From: Osmia lignaria lignaria
Lineage: Eukaryota > Arthropoda > Insecta > Hymenoptera > Megachilidae
Reading direction: 5' to 3'
DNA length: 64,000 bases
Assembly (NCBI RefSeq): GCF_051020975.1
Contig: NW_027478158.1
Coordinates: 4,402,001 to 4,466,000 of the forward strand
The notes beneath the pieces were generated by a model, which saw only the letters and a program-made list of their open reading frames with translations, did not search any database and was not told the origin of the DNA. A program made the position numbers and the translations under genes. Numbering within the stretch: position 1 is the stretch's first letter; the number at the start of each line of letters is the position of its first letter. This document shows positions 1-10,900 of the stretch, one piece after another.

Positions 1-859
1 ATATTTGCAGATTCAGCTCAAAGGAACGGGCCTGACGGACATATTTCGAGATACTTCTTCTTCTTGTTGTTCTTCCTCTGCACAGCTAAGCTGGAAGTGG
101 CATTTGCAGCTCGCAATAGTGCAGAGTTATCTCAAAGAAAGGGGCCACGGTGTTTCTGTATCTCTATTATGTTGGTGCGGCTTCGGAACTTTTAAATATC
201 TTCATATATCTCGAGAACTACGCATCTGATCAAAAAATATCATAGAACATAAAAAGTAGGAAACTTAATTCTCTACAAAAAAGGTCTCTTAACATTTTGC
301 CATAGCTCGCTTCGTTTCCGAGATATTTGCAGATTTATCTCAAGGGAAGGGGCCTGACGGACATATTTCGAGATATTTCTTCTTCTTGTTGTTCTTCTTC
401 TGCACAGCTAAGCTGGAAGTGGCATTTACAGCTCGCAATAGTGCAGAGTTATCTCAAAGAAAGGGGCCACGGTGTTTCTGTATCTCTATTATGTTGGTGC
501 GGCTTCGGAACTTTTAAATATCTCGATATATCTCGAAAACTACGCTTCTGATCAAAAAATATCATAGAACATAAATTGTAGGAAACATAATTCTCTACAA
601 AAAAGGTCTCTCAACATTTTGCCATAGCTCGCTTCGTTTCCGAGATATTTGCAGATATATCTCAAGGGAAGGGGCCTGACGGACATATTTCGAGATATTT
701 CTTCTTCTTGTTGTTCTTCTTCTGCACAGCTAAGCTGGAAGTGGCATTTACAGCTCGCAATAGTGCAGAGTTATCTCAAAGAAAGGGGCCACGGTGTTTC
801 TGTATCTCTATTATGTTGGTGCGGCTTCGGAACTTTTAAATATCTCGATATATCTCGAA

Positions 860-1700
860 AACTACGCTTCTGATCAAAAAATATCATAGAACATAAATAG
901 TAGGATACATAATTCTCTACAAAAAACGTCTCTTAACATTTTGCCATAGCTCGCTTCGTTTCCGAGATATGTGCAGATTTATCTCAAGGGAAGGGGCCTG
1001 ACGGACATATTTCGAGATATTTCTTCTTCTTGTTGTTCTTCTTCTGCACAGCTAAGCTGGAAGTGGCATTTGCGGCTCGCACTAGTGCAGAGTTATCTCA
1101 ACGAAAGGGGCCACGGTGTTTCTGTATCTCTATTATGTTGGTGCGGCTTCGGAACTTTTAAATATCTCGATATATCTCGAAAACTACGCTTCTGATCAAA
1201 AAATATCATAGAACATAAATTGTAGGAAACATAATTCTCTACAAAAAAGGTCTCTCAACATTTTGCCATAGCTCGCTTCGTTTCCGAGATATTTGCAGAT
1301 ATACCTCAAGGGAAGGGGCCTGACGGACATATTTCGAGATATTTCTTCTTCTTGTTGTTCTTCTTCTGCACAGCTAAGCTGGAAGTGGCATTTACAGCTC
1401 GCAATAGTGCAGAGTTATCTCGAAGAAAGGGGCCACGGTGTTTCTGTATCTCTATTATGTTGGTGCGGCTTCGGAACTTTTAAATATCTTGATATATCTC
1501 GAGAACTACGCTTCTGATCAAAAAATATCATAGAACATAAATTGTAGGAAACATAATTCTCTACAAAAAACGTCTCTCAACATTTTGCCATAGCTCGCTT
1601 CGTTTCCGAGATATTTGCAGATTCAGCTCAAAGGAACTGGCCTGACGGACATATTTCGAGATATTCCTTCTTCTTGTTGTTCTTCTTCTGCACAGCTAAG
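860..1700 (+). repeat. Diverged partial relative of the 7084 bp unit
   Basis: This stretch matches about 7943-8783 at an offset of 7083 bp (22 monomers minus the 1-base deletion near 2861) and, one unit further, 15027-15867. Shared markers are aaatagtaggatac in the tail of monomer 649, tatgtgcag before monomer 971, ctcaacgaaagg in that monomer and ctcgaagaaagg in monomer 1293. The match fades on both sides. It is either a remnant of an earlier copy in register with the later duplication or a segment moved by conversion. Confidence 0.7.
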
Positions 1701-1938
1701 CTGGAAGTGGCATTTGCAGCTCGCAATAGTGCAGAGTTACCTCAAAGAAAGGGGCCACGGTGTTTCTGTATCTCTATTATGTTGGTGCCGCTTCGGAACT
1801 TTTAAATATCAGGATATATCTCGAGAACTACGCATCTGATCAAAAAATATCATAGAACATAAAAAGTAGGAAACTTAATTCTCTACAAAAATGGTCTCTT
1901 AACATTTTGCCATAGCTCGCTTCGTTTCCGAGATATTT

Positions 1939-1970
1939 GCAGATTTATCTCAAGGGAAGGGGCCTGACGG
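1939..1970 (+). repeat. Internal monomer repeat, copy a (representative)
   Basis: This 32-base segment resembles the segment at 2053-2082 of the same monomer: 27 identities, three mismatches and a 2-base gap by eye. The pair lies 114 bp apart in every monomer, so it predates array expansion. It suggests the 322 bp unit partly grew by internal duplication. Confidence 0.75.
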
Positions 1971-1985
1971 ACATATTTCGAGATA

Positions 1986-2011
1986 TTTCTTCTTCTTGTT
2001 GTTCTTCTTCT
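1986..2011 (+). other. Strand-biased pyrimidine tract (representative)
   Basis: A 26-base run of T and C broken only by G at 1998 and 2001, with a ctt/gtt triplet rhythm. It occurs in every monomer with few changes, so about every 322 bp the plus strand carries a pyrimidine tract. A role in DNA bending or nucleosome placement is possible but only inferred. Confidence 0.7.
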
Positions 2012-2052
2012 GCACAGCTAAGCTGGAAGTGGCATTTGCAGCTCGCAGTAGT

Positions 2053-2082
2053 GCAGAGTTATCTCAAAGAAAGGGGCCACGG
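2053..2082 (+). repeat. Internal monomer repeat, copy b (representative)
   Basis: Second copy of the internal repeat. It shares gcaga, ttatctcaa, aaggggcc and acgg with copy a at 1939-1970. It varies less between monomers than copy a, which exists in clearly different versions. Confidence 0.75.
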
Positions 2083-2258
2083 TGTTTCTGTATCTCTATT
2101 ATGTTGGTGCGGCTTCGGAACTTTTAAATATCTTGATATATCTCGAGAACTACGCATCTGATCGAAAAATATCATAGAACATAAATTGTAGGAAACATAA
2201 TTCTCTACAAAAAAGGTCTCTTAACATTTTGCCGTAGCTCGCTTCGTTTCCGAGATAT

Positions 2259-4189
2259 TTGCAGATTTATCTCAAGGGAAGGGGCCTGACGGACATATTT
2301 CGAGATATTTCTTCTTCTTGTTGTTCTTCTTCTGCACAGCTAAGCTGGAAGTGGCATTTGCAGCTCGCAATAGTGCAGAGTTATCTCAAAGAAAGGGGCC
2401 ACGGTGTTTCTGTATCTCTATTATGTTGGTGCGGCTTCGGAACTTTTAAATATCTTGATATATCTCGAGAACTACGCATCTGATCGAAAAATATCATAGA
2501 ACATAAAAAGTAGGAAACTTAATTCTCTACAAAAGAGGTCTCTTAACATTTTGCCATAGCTCGCTTCGTTTCCGAGATATTTGCAGATTTATCTCAAGGG
2601 AAGGGGCCTGACGGACATATTTCGAGATATTTCTTCTTTTTGTTGTTCTTCTTCTGCACAGCTAAGGTGGAAGTGGCATTTGCAGCTCGCAATAGTGCAG
2701 AGTTATCTCAAAGAAAGGGGCCTCGGTGTTTCTGTACCTCTATTATGTTGGTGCGGCTTCGGAACTTTTAAATATCTTGATATATCTCGAGAACTACGCA
2801 TCCGATCAAAAAATATCATAGAACATAAAAAGTAGGAAACTTAATTCTCTACAAAAAACGTCCTTTACATTTTGCCATAGCTCGCTTCGTTTCCGAGATA
2901 TTTGCAGATTTATCTCGAGGGAAGGGGCCTGACGGACATATTTCGAGATATTTCTTCTTCTTGTTGTTCTTCTTCTGCACAGCTAAGCTGGAAGTGGCAT
3001 TTGCAGCGCGCAATAGTGCAGAGTTATCTCAAAGAAAGGGGCCACGGTGTTTCTGTATCTCTATTATGTTGGTGCGGCTTCGGATCTTTTAAATATCTCG
3101 ATATATCTCGAAAACAACGCTTCTGATCAAAAAATATCATAGAACATAAATTGTAGGAAACATAATTCTCTACAAAAAAGGTCTCTTAACATTTTGCCGT
3201 AGCTCGCTTCGTTTCCGAGATATTTGCAGATTTATCTCAAGGGAAGGGGCCTGACGGACATATTTCCAGATATTTCTTCTTCTTGTTGTTCTTCTTCTGC
3301 ACAGCTAAGCTGGAAGTGGCATTTGCAGCTCGCAATAGTGCAGAGTTATCTCAAAGAGAGGGGCCACGGTGTTTCTGTATCTCTATTATGTTGGTGCGGC
3401 TTCGGAACTTTTAAATATCTTGATATATCTCGAGAACTACGCATCTGATCGAAAAATATCATAGAACATAAAAAGTAGGAAACTTAATTCTCTACAAAAG
3501 AGGTCTCTTCACATTTTGCCATAGCTCGCTTCGTTTCCGAGATATTTGCAGATTTATCTCAAGGGAAGGGGCCTGACGGACATATTTCGAGATATTTCTT
3601 CTTTTTGTTGTTCTTCTTCTGCACAGCTAAGCTGGAAGTGGCATTTGCAGCTCGCAATAGTGCAGAGTTATCTCAAAGAAAGGGGCCACGGTGTTTCTGT
3701 ATCTCTATTATGTTGGTGCGGCTTCGGAACTTTTAAATATCTTGATATAACTCGAGAACTACGCATCCGATCAAAAAATATCATACAACATAAAAAGTAG
3801 GAAACTTAATTCTCTACAAAAAAGGTCTCTTAACATTTTGCCATAGCTCGCTTCGTTTCCGAGATATTTGCAGATTTATCTCGAGGGAAGGGGCCTGACG
3901 GACATATTTCGAGATATTTCTTCTTCTTGTTGTTCTTCTTCTGCACAGCTAAGCTGGAAGTGGCATTTGCAGCGCGCAATAGTGCAGAGTTATCTCAAAG
4001 AAAGGGGCCACGGTGTTTCTGTATCTCTATTATGTTGGTGCGGCTTCGGAACTTTTAAATATCTTGATATATCTCGAGAACTACGCATCCGATCAAAAAA
4101 TATCATAGAACATAAAAAGTAGGAAACTTAATTCTCTACAAAAAAGGTCTCTTAACATTTTGCCATAGCTCGCTTCGTTTCCGAGATAT
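2259..4189 (+). repeat. Duplicated trimer (3-monomer higher-order repeat)
   Basis: Monomers 2259, 2581 and 2902 match 3224, 3546 and 3868 in order. Shared markers: gccgtagctc just before the first monomer, ctgatcgaaaa and acaaaagagg in its tail, tctttttgttg and catccgatc in the second, and tctcgaggg with gcagcgcgc in the third. The offset is 965 then 966 because of a 1-base deletion near 2861. The copies differ at several sites, so this is an older duplication. Monomer 4190 also carries tctcgaggg. Confidence 0.8.
2581..2901 (+). repeat. Monomer with 1-base deletion (321 bp)
   Basis: The tail reads cgtcctttacat near 2859-2870 where other copies read cgtctcttaacat, one base longer. It is the first of five length variants seen in the window. 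Confidence 0.85.
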
Positions 4190-4398
4190 TTGCAGATTTA
4201 TCTCGAGGGAAGGGGCCTGACGGACATATTTCGAGATATTTCTTCCTCTTGTTGTTCTTCTTCTGCACAGCTAAGCTGGAAGTGGCATTTACAGCTCGCA
4301 ATAGTGCAGAGTTATCTCAAAGAAAGGGGCCACGGTGTTTCTGTATCTCTATTATGTTGGTGCGGCTTCGGAACTTTTAAATATCTCGATATATCTCG
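4182..4398. repeat. Opposed copies of an 8 bp motif in one monomer
   Basis: In this monomer cgagatat lies at 4182-4189 and 4232-4239, and its reverse complement atatctcg lies at 4381-4388 and 4391-4398. The direct pair is 50 bp apart, the inverted pair 10 bp apart, and the two groups are separated by roughly half a monomer. The extended pair tttcgagatat and atatctcgaaa is perfectly complementary in monomers with the cgaaaac tail. Monomers with the cgagaac tail usually keep one intact inverted copy because the other reads atatcttg. The arrangement could bind a dimeric protein or extrude a stem; neither is shown. Confidence 0.8.
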
Positions 4399-4759
4399 AA
4401 AACTACGCTTCTGATCAAAAAATATCATAGAACATAAATTGTAGGAAACATAATTCTCTACAAAAAAGGTCTCTGAACATTTTGCCATAGCTCGCTTCGT
4501 TTCCGAGATATTTGCAGATATATCTCAAGGGAAGGGGCCTGACGGACATATTTCGAGATATTTCTTCTTCTTGTTGTTCTTCTTCTGCACAGCTAAGCTG
4601 GAAGTGGCATTTACAGCTCGCAATAGTGCAGAGTTATCTCAAAGAAAGGGGCCACGGTGTTTCTGTATCTCTATTATGTTGGTGCGGCTTCGGAACTTTT
4701 AAATATCTTGATATATCTCGAGAACTACGCATCTGATCAAAAAATATCATAGAACATAA

Positions 4760-6310
4760 AAAGTAGGAAACTTAATTCTCTACAAAAAAGGTCTCCTAAC
4801 ATTTCGCCATAGCTCGCTTCGTTTCCGAGATATTTGCAGATTTATCTCAAGGGAAGGGGCCTGTCGGACATATTTCGAGATATTTCTTCTTCTTGTTGTC
4901 CTTCTTCTGCACAGCTAAGCTGGAAGTGGCATTTGCGGCTCGCACTAGTGCAGAGTTATCTCAAAGAAAGGGGCCACGGTGTTTCTGTATCTCTATTATG
5001 TTGGTGCGGCTTCGGAACTTTTAAATATCTTGATATATCTCGAGAACTACGCATCTGATCAAAAAATATCATAGAAGATAAAAAGTAGGAAACTTAATTC
5101 TCTACAAAAAAGGTCTCTTAACATTTTGCCATAGCTCGCTTCGTTTCCGAGATATTTGCAGATTTATCTCAAGGGAAGGGGTGTGACGGACATATTTCGA
5201 GATATTTCTTCTTCTTGTTGTTCTTCTTCTGCACAGCTAAGCTGGACGTGGCATTTGCGGCTCGCACTAGTGCAGAGTTATCTCAATGAAAGGGGCCACG
5301 GTGTTTCTGTATCCCTATTATGTTGGTGCGGCTTCGGAACTTTTAAATATCTGGATATATCTCGAGAACTACGCTTCGGATCAAAAAATATCATAGAACA
5401 TAAATAGTAGGAAACATAATTCTCTACAAAAAACGTCTCTTAACATTTTGCCATAGCTCGCTTCGTTTCCGAGATATTTGCAGATTCATCTCAAAGGAAC
5501 TGGCCTGACGGACATATTTCGAGATATTTCTTCTTCTTGTTGTTCTTCCTCTGCACAGCTAAGCTGGAAGTGGCATTTGCAGCTCGCAATAGTGCAGAGT
5601 TATCTCAAAGAAAGGGGCCACGGCGTTTCTGTATCTCTATTATGTTGGTGCGGCTTCGGAACTTTTAAATATCTTGATATATCTCGAGAACTACGCATCT
5701 GATCAAAAAATATCATAGAACATAAAAAGTAGGAAACTTAATTCTCTACAAAAAAGGTCTCTCAACATTTTGCCATAGCTCGCTTCGTTTCCGAGATATT
5801 TGCAGATTTATCTCAAGGGAAGGGGCCTGACGGACATATTTCGAGATATTTCTTCTTCTTGTTGTTCTTCTTCTGCACAGCTAAGCTGGAAGTGGCATTT
5901 GCGGCTCGCACTAGTGCAGAGTTATCTCAAAGAAAGGGGCCACGGTGTTTCTGTATCTCTATTATGTTTGTGCGGCTTTGGAACTTTTAAATATCTCGAT
6001 ATATCTCGAAAACTACGCTTCTGATCAAAAAATATCATAGAACATAAATTGTAGGAAACATAATTCTCTACAAAAAAGGTCTCTTAACATTTTGCCATAG
6101 CTCGCTTCGTTTCCGAGATATTTGCAGATATATCTCAAGGGAAGGGGCCTGACGGACATATTTCGAGATATTTCTTCTTCTTGTTGTTCTTCTTCTGCAC
6201 AGCTAAGCTGGAAGTGGCATTTACAGCTCGCAATAGTGCAGAGTTATCTCAAAGAAAGGGGCCACGGTGTTTCTGTATCTCTATTATGTTGGTGCGGCTT
6301 CGGAACTTTT
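4760..6310 (+). repeat. Block duplicated 13 monomers downstream
   Basis: This block matches about 8946-10496 at 4186 bp (13 x 322). Shared rare markers are gtctcctaacatttcgcc before monomer 4834, gcctgtcgg and gttgtccttc in it, ggggtgtgacgg in monomer 5156, agattcatctcaaagg in monomer 5478 and atgtttgtgcggctttgg in monomer 5800. Differences include tctcaatgaaag at 5281 against tctcaaagaaag. It is older than the 7084 bp duplication, which copied the second member again at 16030-17580. Confidence 0.8.
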
Positions 6311-6765
6311 AAATATCTTGATATATCTCGAGAACTACGCATCTGATCAAAAAATATCATAGAACATAAAAAGTAGGAAACTTAATTCTCTACAAAAAAC
6401 GTCTCTTAACATTTTGCCATAGCTCGCTTCGTTTCCGAGATATTTGCAGATATATCTCAAGGGAAGGGGCCTGACGGACAGATTTCGAGATATTTCTTCT
6501 TCTTGTTGTTCTTCTTCTGCACAGCTAAGCTGGAAGTGGCATTTACAGCTCGCAATAGTGCAGAGTTATCTCAAAGAAAGGGGCCACGGTGTTTCTGTAT
6601 CTCTATTATGTTGGTGCGGCTTCGGAACTTTTAAATATCTTGATATATCTCGAGAACTACGCATCTGATCAAAAAATATCATACAACATAAAAAGTAGGA
6701 AACTTCATTCTCTACAAAAAAGGTCTCTTAACATTTTGCCATAGCTCGCTTCGTTTCCGAGATAT

Positions 6766-7925
6766 TTGCAGATTTATCTCAAGGGAAGGGGCCTGACGGA
6801 CATATTTCGAGATATTTCTTCTTCTTGTTGTTCTTCTTCTGCACAGCTAAGCTGGAAGTGGCATTTGCGGCTCGCACTAGTGCAGAGTTATCTCAAAGAA
6901 AGGGGCCACGGTGTTTCTGTATCTCTATTATGTTGGTGCGGCTTCGGAACTTTTAAATATCTCGATATATCTCGAAAACTACGCTTCTGATCAAAAAATA
7001 TCATAGAGCATAAATTGTAGGAAACAGAATTCTCTACAAAAAAGGTCTCTTAACATTTTGCCATAGCTCGCTTCGTTTCCGAGATATTTGCAGATATATC
7101 TCAAGGGAAGGGGCCTGACAGACATATTTCGAGATATTTCTTCTTCTTGTTGTTCTTCTTCTGCACAGCTCAGCTGGAAGTGGCATTTGCGGCTCGCACT
7201 AGTGCAGAGTTATCTCAAAGAAAGGGGCCACGGTGTTTCTGTATCTCTATTATGTTGGTGCGGCTTCGGAACTTTTAAATATCTCGATGTATCTCGAAAA
7301 CTACGCTTCTGATCAAAAAATATCATAGAACATAAATTGTAGGAAACATAATGGTCTACAAAAAAGGTCTCTGAACATTTTGCCATAGCTCGCTTCGTTT
7401 CCGAGATATTTGCAGATATATCTCAAGGGAAGGGACCTGACGGACATATTTCGAGATATTTCTTCTTCTTGTTGTTCTTCTTCTGCACAGCTAAGCTGGA
7501 GGTGGCATTTACAGCTCGCAATAGTGCAGAGTTATCTCAAAGAAAGGGGCCACGGTGTTTCTGTATCTCTATTATGTTGGTGCGGCTTCGGAACTTTTAA
7601 ATATCTTGATATATCTCGAGAACTACGCATCTGATCAAAAAATATCATGGAAGATAAAAAGTAGGAAACTTAATTCTCTACAAAAAAGGTCTCTTAACAT
7701 TTTGCCATAGCTCGCTTCGTTTCCGAGATATTTGCAGATTTATCTCAAGGGAAGGGGCCTGACGGACATATTTCGAGATATTTCTTCTTCTTGTTGTTCT
7801 TCTTCTGCACAGCTAAGCTGGAAGTGGCATTTGCGGCTCGCACTAGTGCAGAGTTATCTCAAAGAAAGGGGCCACGGTGTTTCTGTATCTCTATTATGTT
7901 GGTGCGGCTTCGGAACTTTTAAATA
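6766..7925 (+). repeat. Segment related to 12884-14043 (offset 19 monomers)
   Basis: Monomers 6766, 7088, 7410 and part of 7732 match 12884, 13206, 13528 and part of 13850 at 6118 bp. Shared markers: atagagcataaattg and acagaattc (an EcoRI site) in the first tail, cctgacagacat in the second monomer, and ctggaggtggc and atcatggaagat in the third. About half a dozen differences were seen. The relationship is nested inside the 7084 bp repeat and older than it. Confidence 0.75.
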
Positions 7926-10900
7926 TCTGGATATATCTCGAAAACTACGCTTCGGATCAAAAAATATCATAGAACATAAATAGTAGGATACATAATTCTC
8001 TACAAAAAACGTCTCTTAACATTTTGCCATAGCTCGCTTCGTTTCCGAGATATGTGCAGATTTATCTCAAGGGAAGGGGCCTGACGGACATATTTCGAGA
8101 TATTTCTTCTTCTTGTTGTTCTTCTTCTGCACAGCTAAGCTGGAAGTGGCATTTGCGGCTCGCACTAGTGCAGAGTTATCTCAACGAAAGGGGCCTCGGT
8201 GTTTCTGTATCTCTATTATGTTGGTGCGGCTTCGGAACTTTTAAATATCTCGATATATCTCGAAAACTACGCTTCTGATCAAAAAATATCATAGAACATA
8301 AATTGTAGGAAACATAATTCTCTACAAAAAAGGTCTCAAAACATTTTGCCATAGCTCGCTTCGTTTCCGAGATATTTGCAGATATATCTCAAGGGAAGGG
8401 GCCTGACGGACATATTTCGAGATATTTCTTCTTCTTGTTGTTCTTCTTCTGCACAGCTAAGCTGGAAGTGGCATTTACAGCTCGCAATAGTGCAGAGTTA
8501 TCTCGAAGAAAGGGGCCACGGTGTTTCTGTATCTCTATTATGTTGGTGCGGCTTCGGAACTTTTAAATATCTTGATATATCTCGAGAACTACGCTTCTGA
8601 TCAAAAAATATCATAGAACATAAATTGTAGGAAACATAATTCTCTACAAAAAACGTCTCTTAACATTTTGCCATAGCTCGCTTCGTTTCCGAGATATTTG
8701 CAGATTCAGCTCAAAGGAACTGGCCTGACGGACATATTTCGAGATATTTCTTCTTCTTGTTGTTCTTCTTCTGCACAGCTAAGCTGGAAGTGGCATTTGC
8801 AGCTTGCAATAGTGCAGAGTTATCTCAAAGAGAGGGGCCACGGTGTTTCTGTATCTCTATTATGTTGGTGCGGCTTCGGAACTTTTAAATATCTTGATAT
8901 ATCTCGAGAACTACGCATCTGATCAAAAAATATGATAGAAGATAAAAAGTAGGAAACTTAATTCTCTACAAAAAAGGTCTCCTAACATTTCGCCATAGCT
9001 CGCTTCGTTTCCGAGATATTTGCAGATTTATCTCAAGGGAAGGGGCCTGTCGGACATATTTCGAGATATTTCTTCTTCTTGTTGTCCTTCTTCTGCACAG
9101 CTAAGCTGGAAGTGGCATTTGCGGCTCGCACTAGTGCAGAGTTATCTCAAAGAAAGGGGCCACGGTGTTTCTGTATCTCTATTATGTTGGTGCGGCTTCG
9201 GAACTTTTAAATATCTTGATATATCTCGAGAACTACGCATCTGATCAAAAAATATCATAGAAGATAAAAAGTAGGAAACTTAATTCTCTACAAAAAAGGT
9301 CTCTTAACATTTTGCCATAGCTCGCTTCGTTTCCGAGATATTTGCAGATTTATCTCAAGGGAAGGGGTGTGACGGACATATTTCGAGATATTTCTTCTTC
9401 TTGTTGTTCTTCTTCTGCACAGCTAAGCTGGACGTGGCATTTGCGGCTCGCACTAGTGCAGAGTTATCTCAAAGAAAGGGGCCACGGTGTTTCTGTATCC
9501 CTATTATGTTGGTGCGGCTTCGGAACTTTTAAATATCTGGATATATCTCGAAAACTACGCTTCGGATCAAAAAATATCATAGAACATAAATAGTAGGAAA
9601 CATAATTCTCTACAAAAAACGTCTCTTAACATTTTGCCATAGCTCGCTTCGTTTCCGAGATATTTGCAGATTCATCTCAAAGGAACTGGCCTGACGGACA
9701 TATTTCGAGATATTTCTTCTTCTTGTTGTTCTTCCTCTGCACAGCTAAGCTGGAAGTGGCATTTGCAGCTCGCAATAGTGCAGAGTTATCTCAAAGAAAG
9801 GGGCCACGGCGTTTCTGTATCTCTATTATGTTGGTGCGGCTTCGGAACTTTTAAATATCTTGATATATCTCGAGAACTACGCATCTGATCAAAAAATATC
9901 ATAGAACATAAAAAGTAGGAAACTTAATTCTCTACAAAAAAGGTCTCTCAACATTTTGCCATAGCTCGCTTCGTTTCCGAGATATTTGCAGATTTATCTC
10001 AAGGGAAGGGGCCTGACGGACATATTTCGAGATATTTCTTCTTCTTGTTGTTCTTCTTCTGCACAGCTAAGCTGGAAGTGGCATTTGCGGCTCGCACTAG
10101 TGCAGAGTTATCTCAAAGAAAGGGGCCACGGTGTTTCTGTATCTCTATTATGTTTGTGCGGCTTTGGAACTTTTAAATATCTCGATATATCTCGAAAACT
10201 ACGCTTCTGATCAAAAAATATCATAGAACATAAATTGTAGGAAACATAATTCTCTACAAAAAAGGTCTCTTAACATTTTGCCATAGCTCGCTTCGTTTCC
10301 GAGATATTTGCAGATATATCTCAAGGGAAGGGGCCTGACGGACATATTTCGAGATATTTCTTCTTCTTGTTGTTCTTCTTCTGCACAGCTAAGCTGGAGG
10401 TGGCATTTACAGCTCGCAATAGTGCAGAGTTATCTCAAAGAAAGGGGCCACGGTGTTTCTGTATCTCTATTATGTTGGTGCGGCTTCGGAACTTTTAAAT
10501 ATCTTGATATATCTCGAGAACTACGCATCTGATCAAAAAATATCATGGAAGATAAAAAGTAGGAAACTAAATTCTCTACAAAAAAGGTCTCTTAACATTT
10601 TGCCATAGCTCGCTTCGTTTCCGAGATATTTGCAGATTTATCTCAAGGGAAGGGGCCTGACGGACATATTTCGAGATATTTCTTCTTCTTGTTGTTCTTC
10701 TTCTGCACAGCTAAGCTGGAAGTGGCATTTGCGGCTCGCACTAGTGCAGAGTTATCTCAAAGAAAGGGGCCACGGTGTTTCTGTATCTCTATTATGTTGG
10801 TGCGGCTTCGGAACTTTTAAATATCTCGATGTATCTCGAAAACTACGCTTCTGATCAAAAAATATCATAGAACATAAATTGTAGGAAACATAATTCTCTA

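Larger units (their letters stand above)
1937..2258 (+). repeat. Representative satellite monomer (322 bp)
   Basis: This typical unit starts at the ttgcag landmark. In order it holds a variable front segment, a cgagatat motif, a pyrimidine tract, the segment gctaagctggaagtggc, a mid-monomer variable site (here cagctcgcagtagtg), a second copy of the front segment, a GC-richer part near ttggtgcggcttcgg, an AT-rich stretch with the variable tail (tctcgagaactacgc here), an A-rich part, and the end cgcttcgtttccgag. A hand count gives 129 G+C of 322 and 13 CpG (two of them private to this copy), so CpG is not depleted. A 74-codon frame opens at TTG and closes at TGA after the tail. It has no ATG and is not treated as a gene. 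Confidence 0.95.
1..7199 (+). repeat. Left domain: heterogeneous monomers
   Basis: About 22 monomers of mixed type, less homogenised than the blocks that follow. It holds a duplicated trimer (2259-4189), a segment related to the 7084 bp unit (about 860-1700) and a segment duplicated 4186 bp downstream (about 4760-6310). Some markers, such as gccgtagctc and gcagcgcgc, recur only at 22-25 kb, linking this domain with the diverged region right of the 7084 bp repeats. The window opens inside a monomer: bases 1-4 precede the first ttgcag. Confidence 0.85.

Noticed and set aside
2095..2125. tRNA-derived origin or Pol III promoter boxes
   Set aside because: tgcggcttcggaac resembles a B box only loosely, and no A box at proper spacing, no clover-leaf and no terminator arrangement was found.
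2240..2258. CENP-B box in the segment cttcgtttccgag
   Set aside because: Only the ttcg core matches. The required A and the CGGG part of the consensus are missing at the right spacing on either strand.
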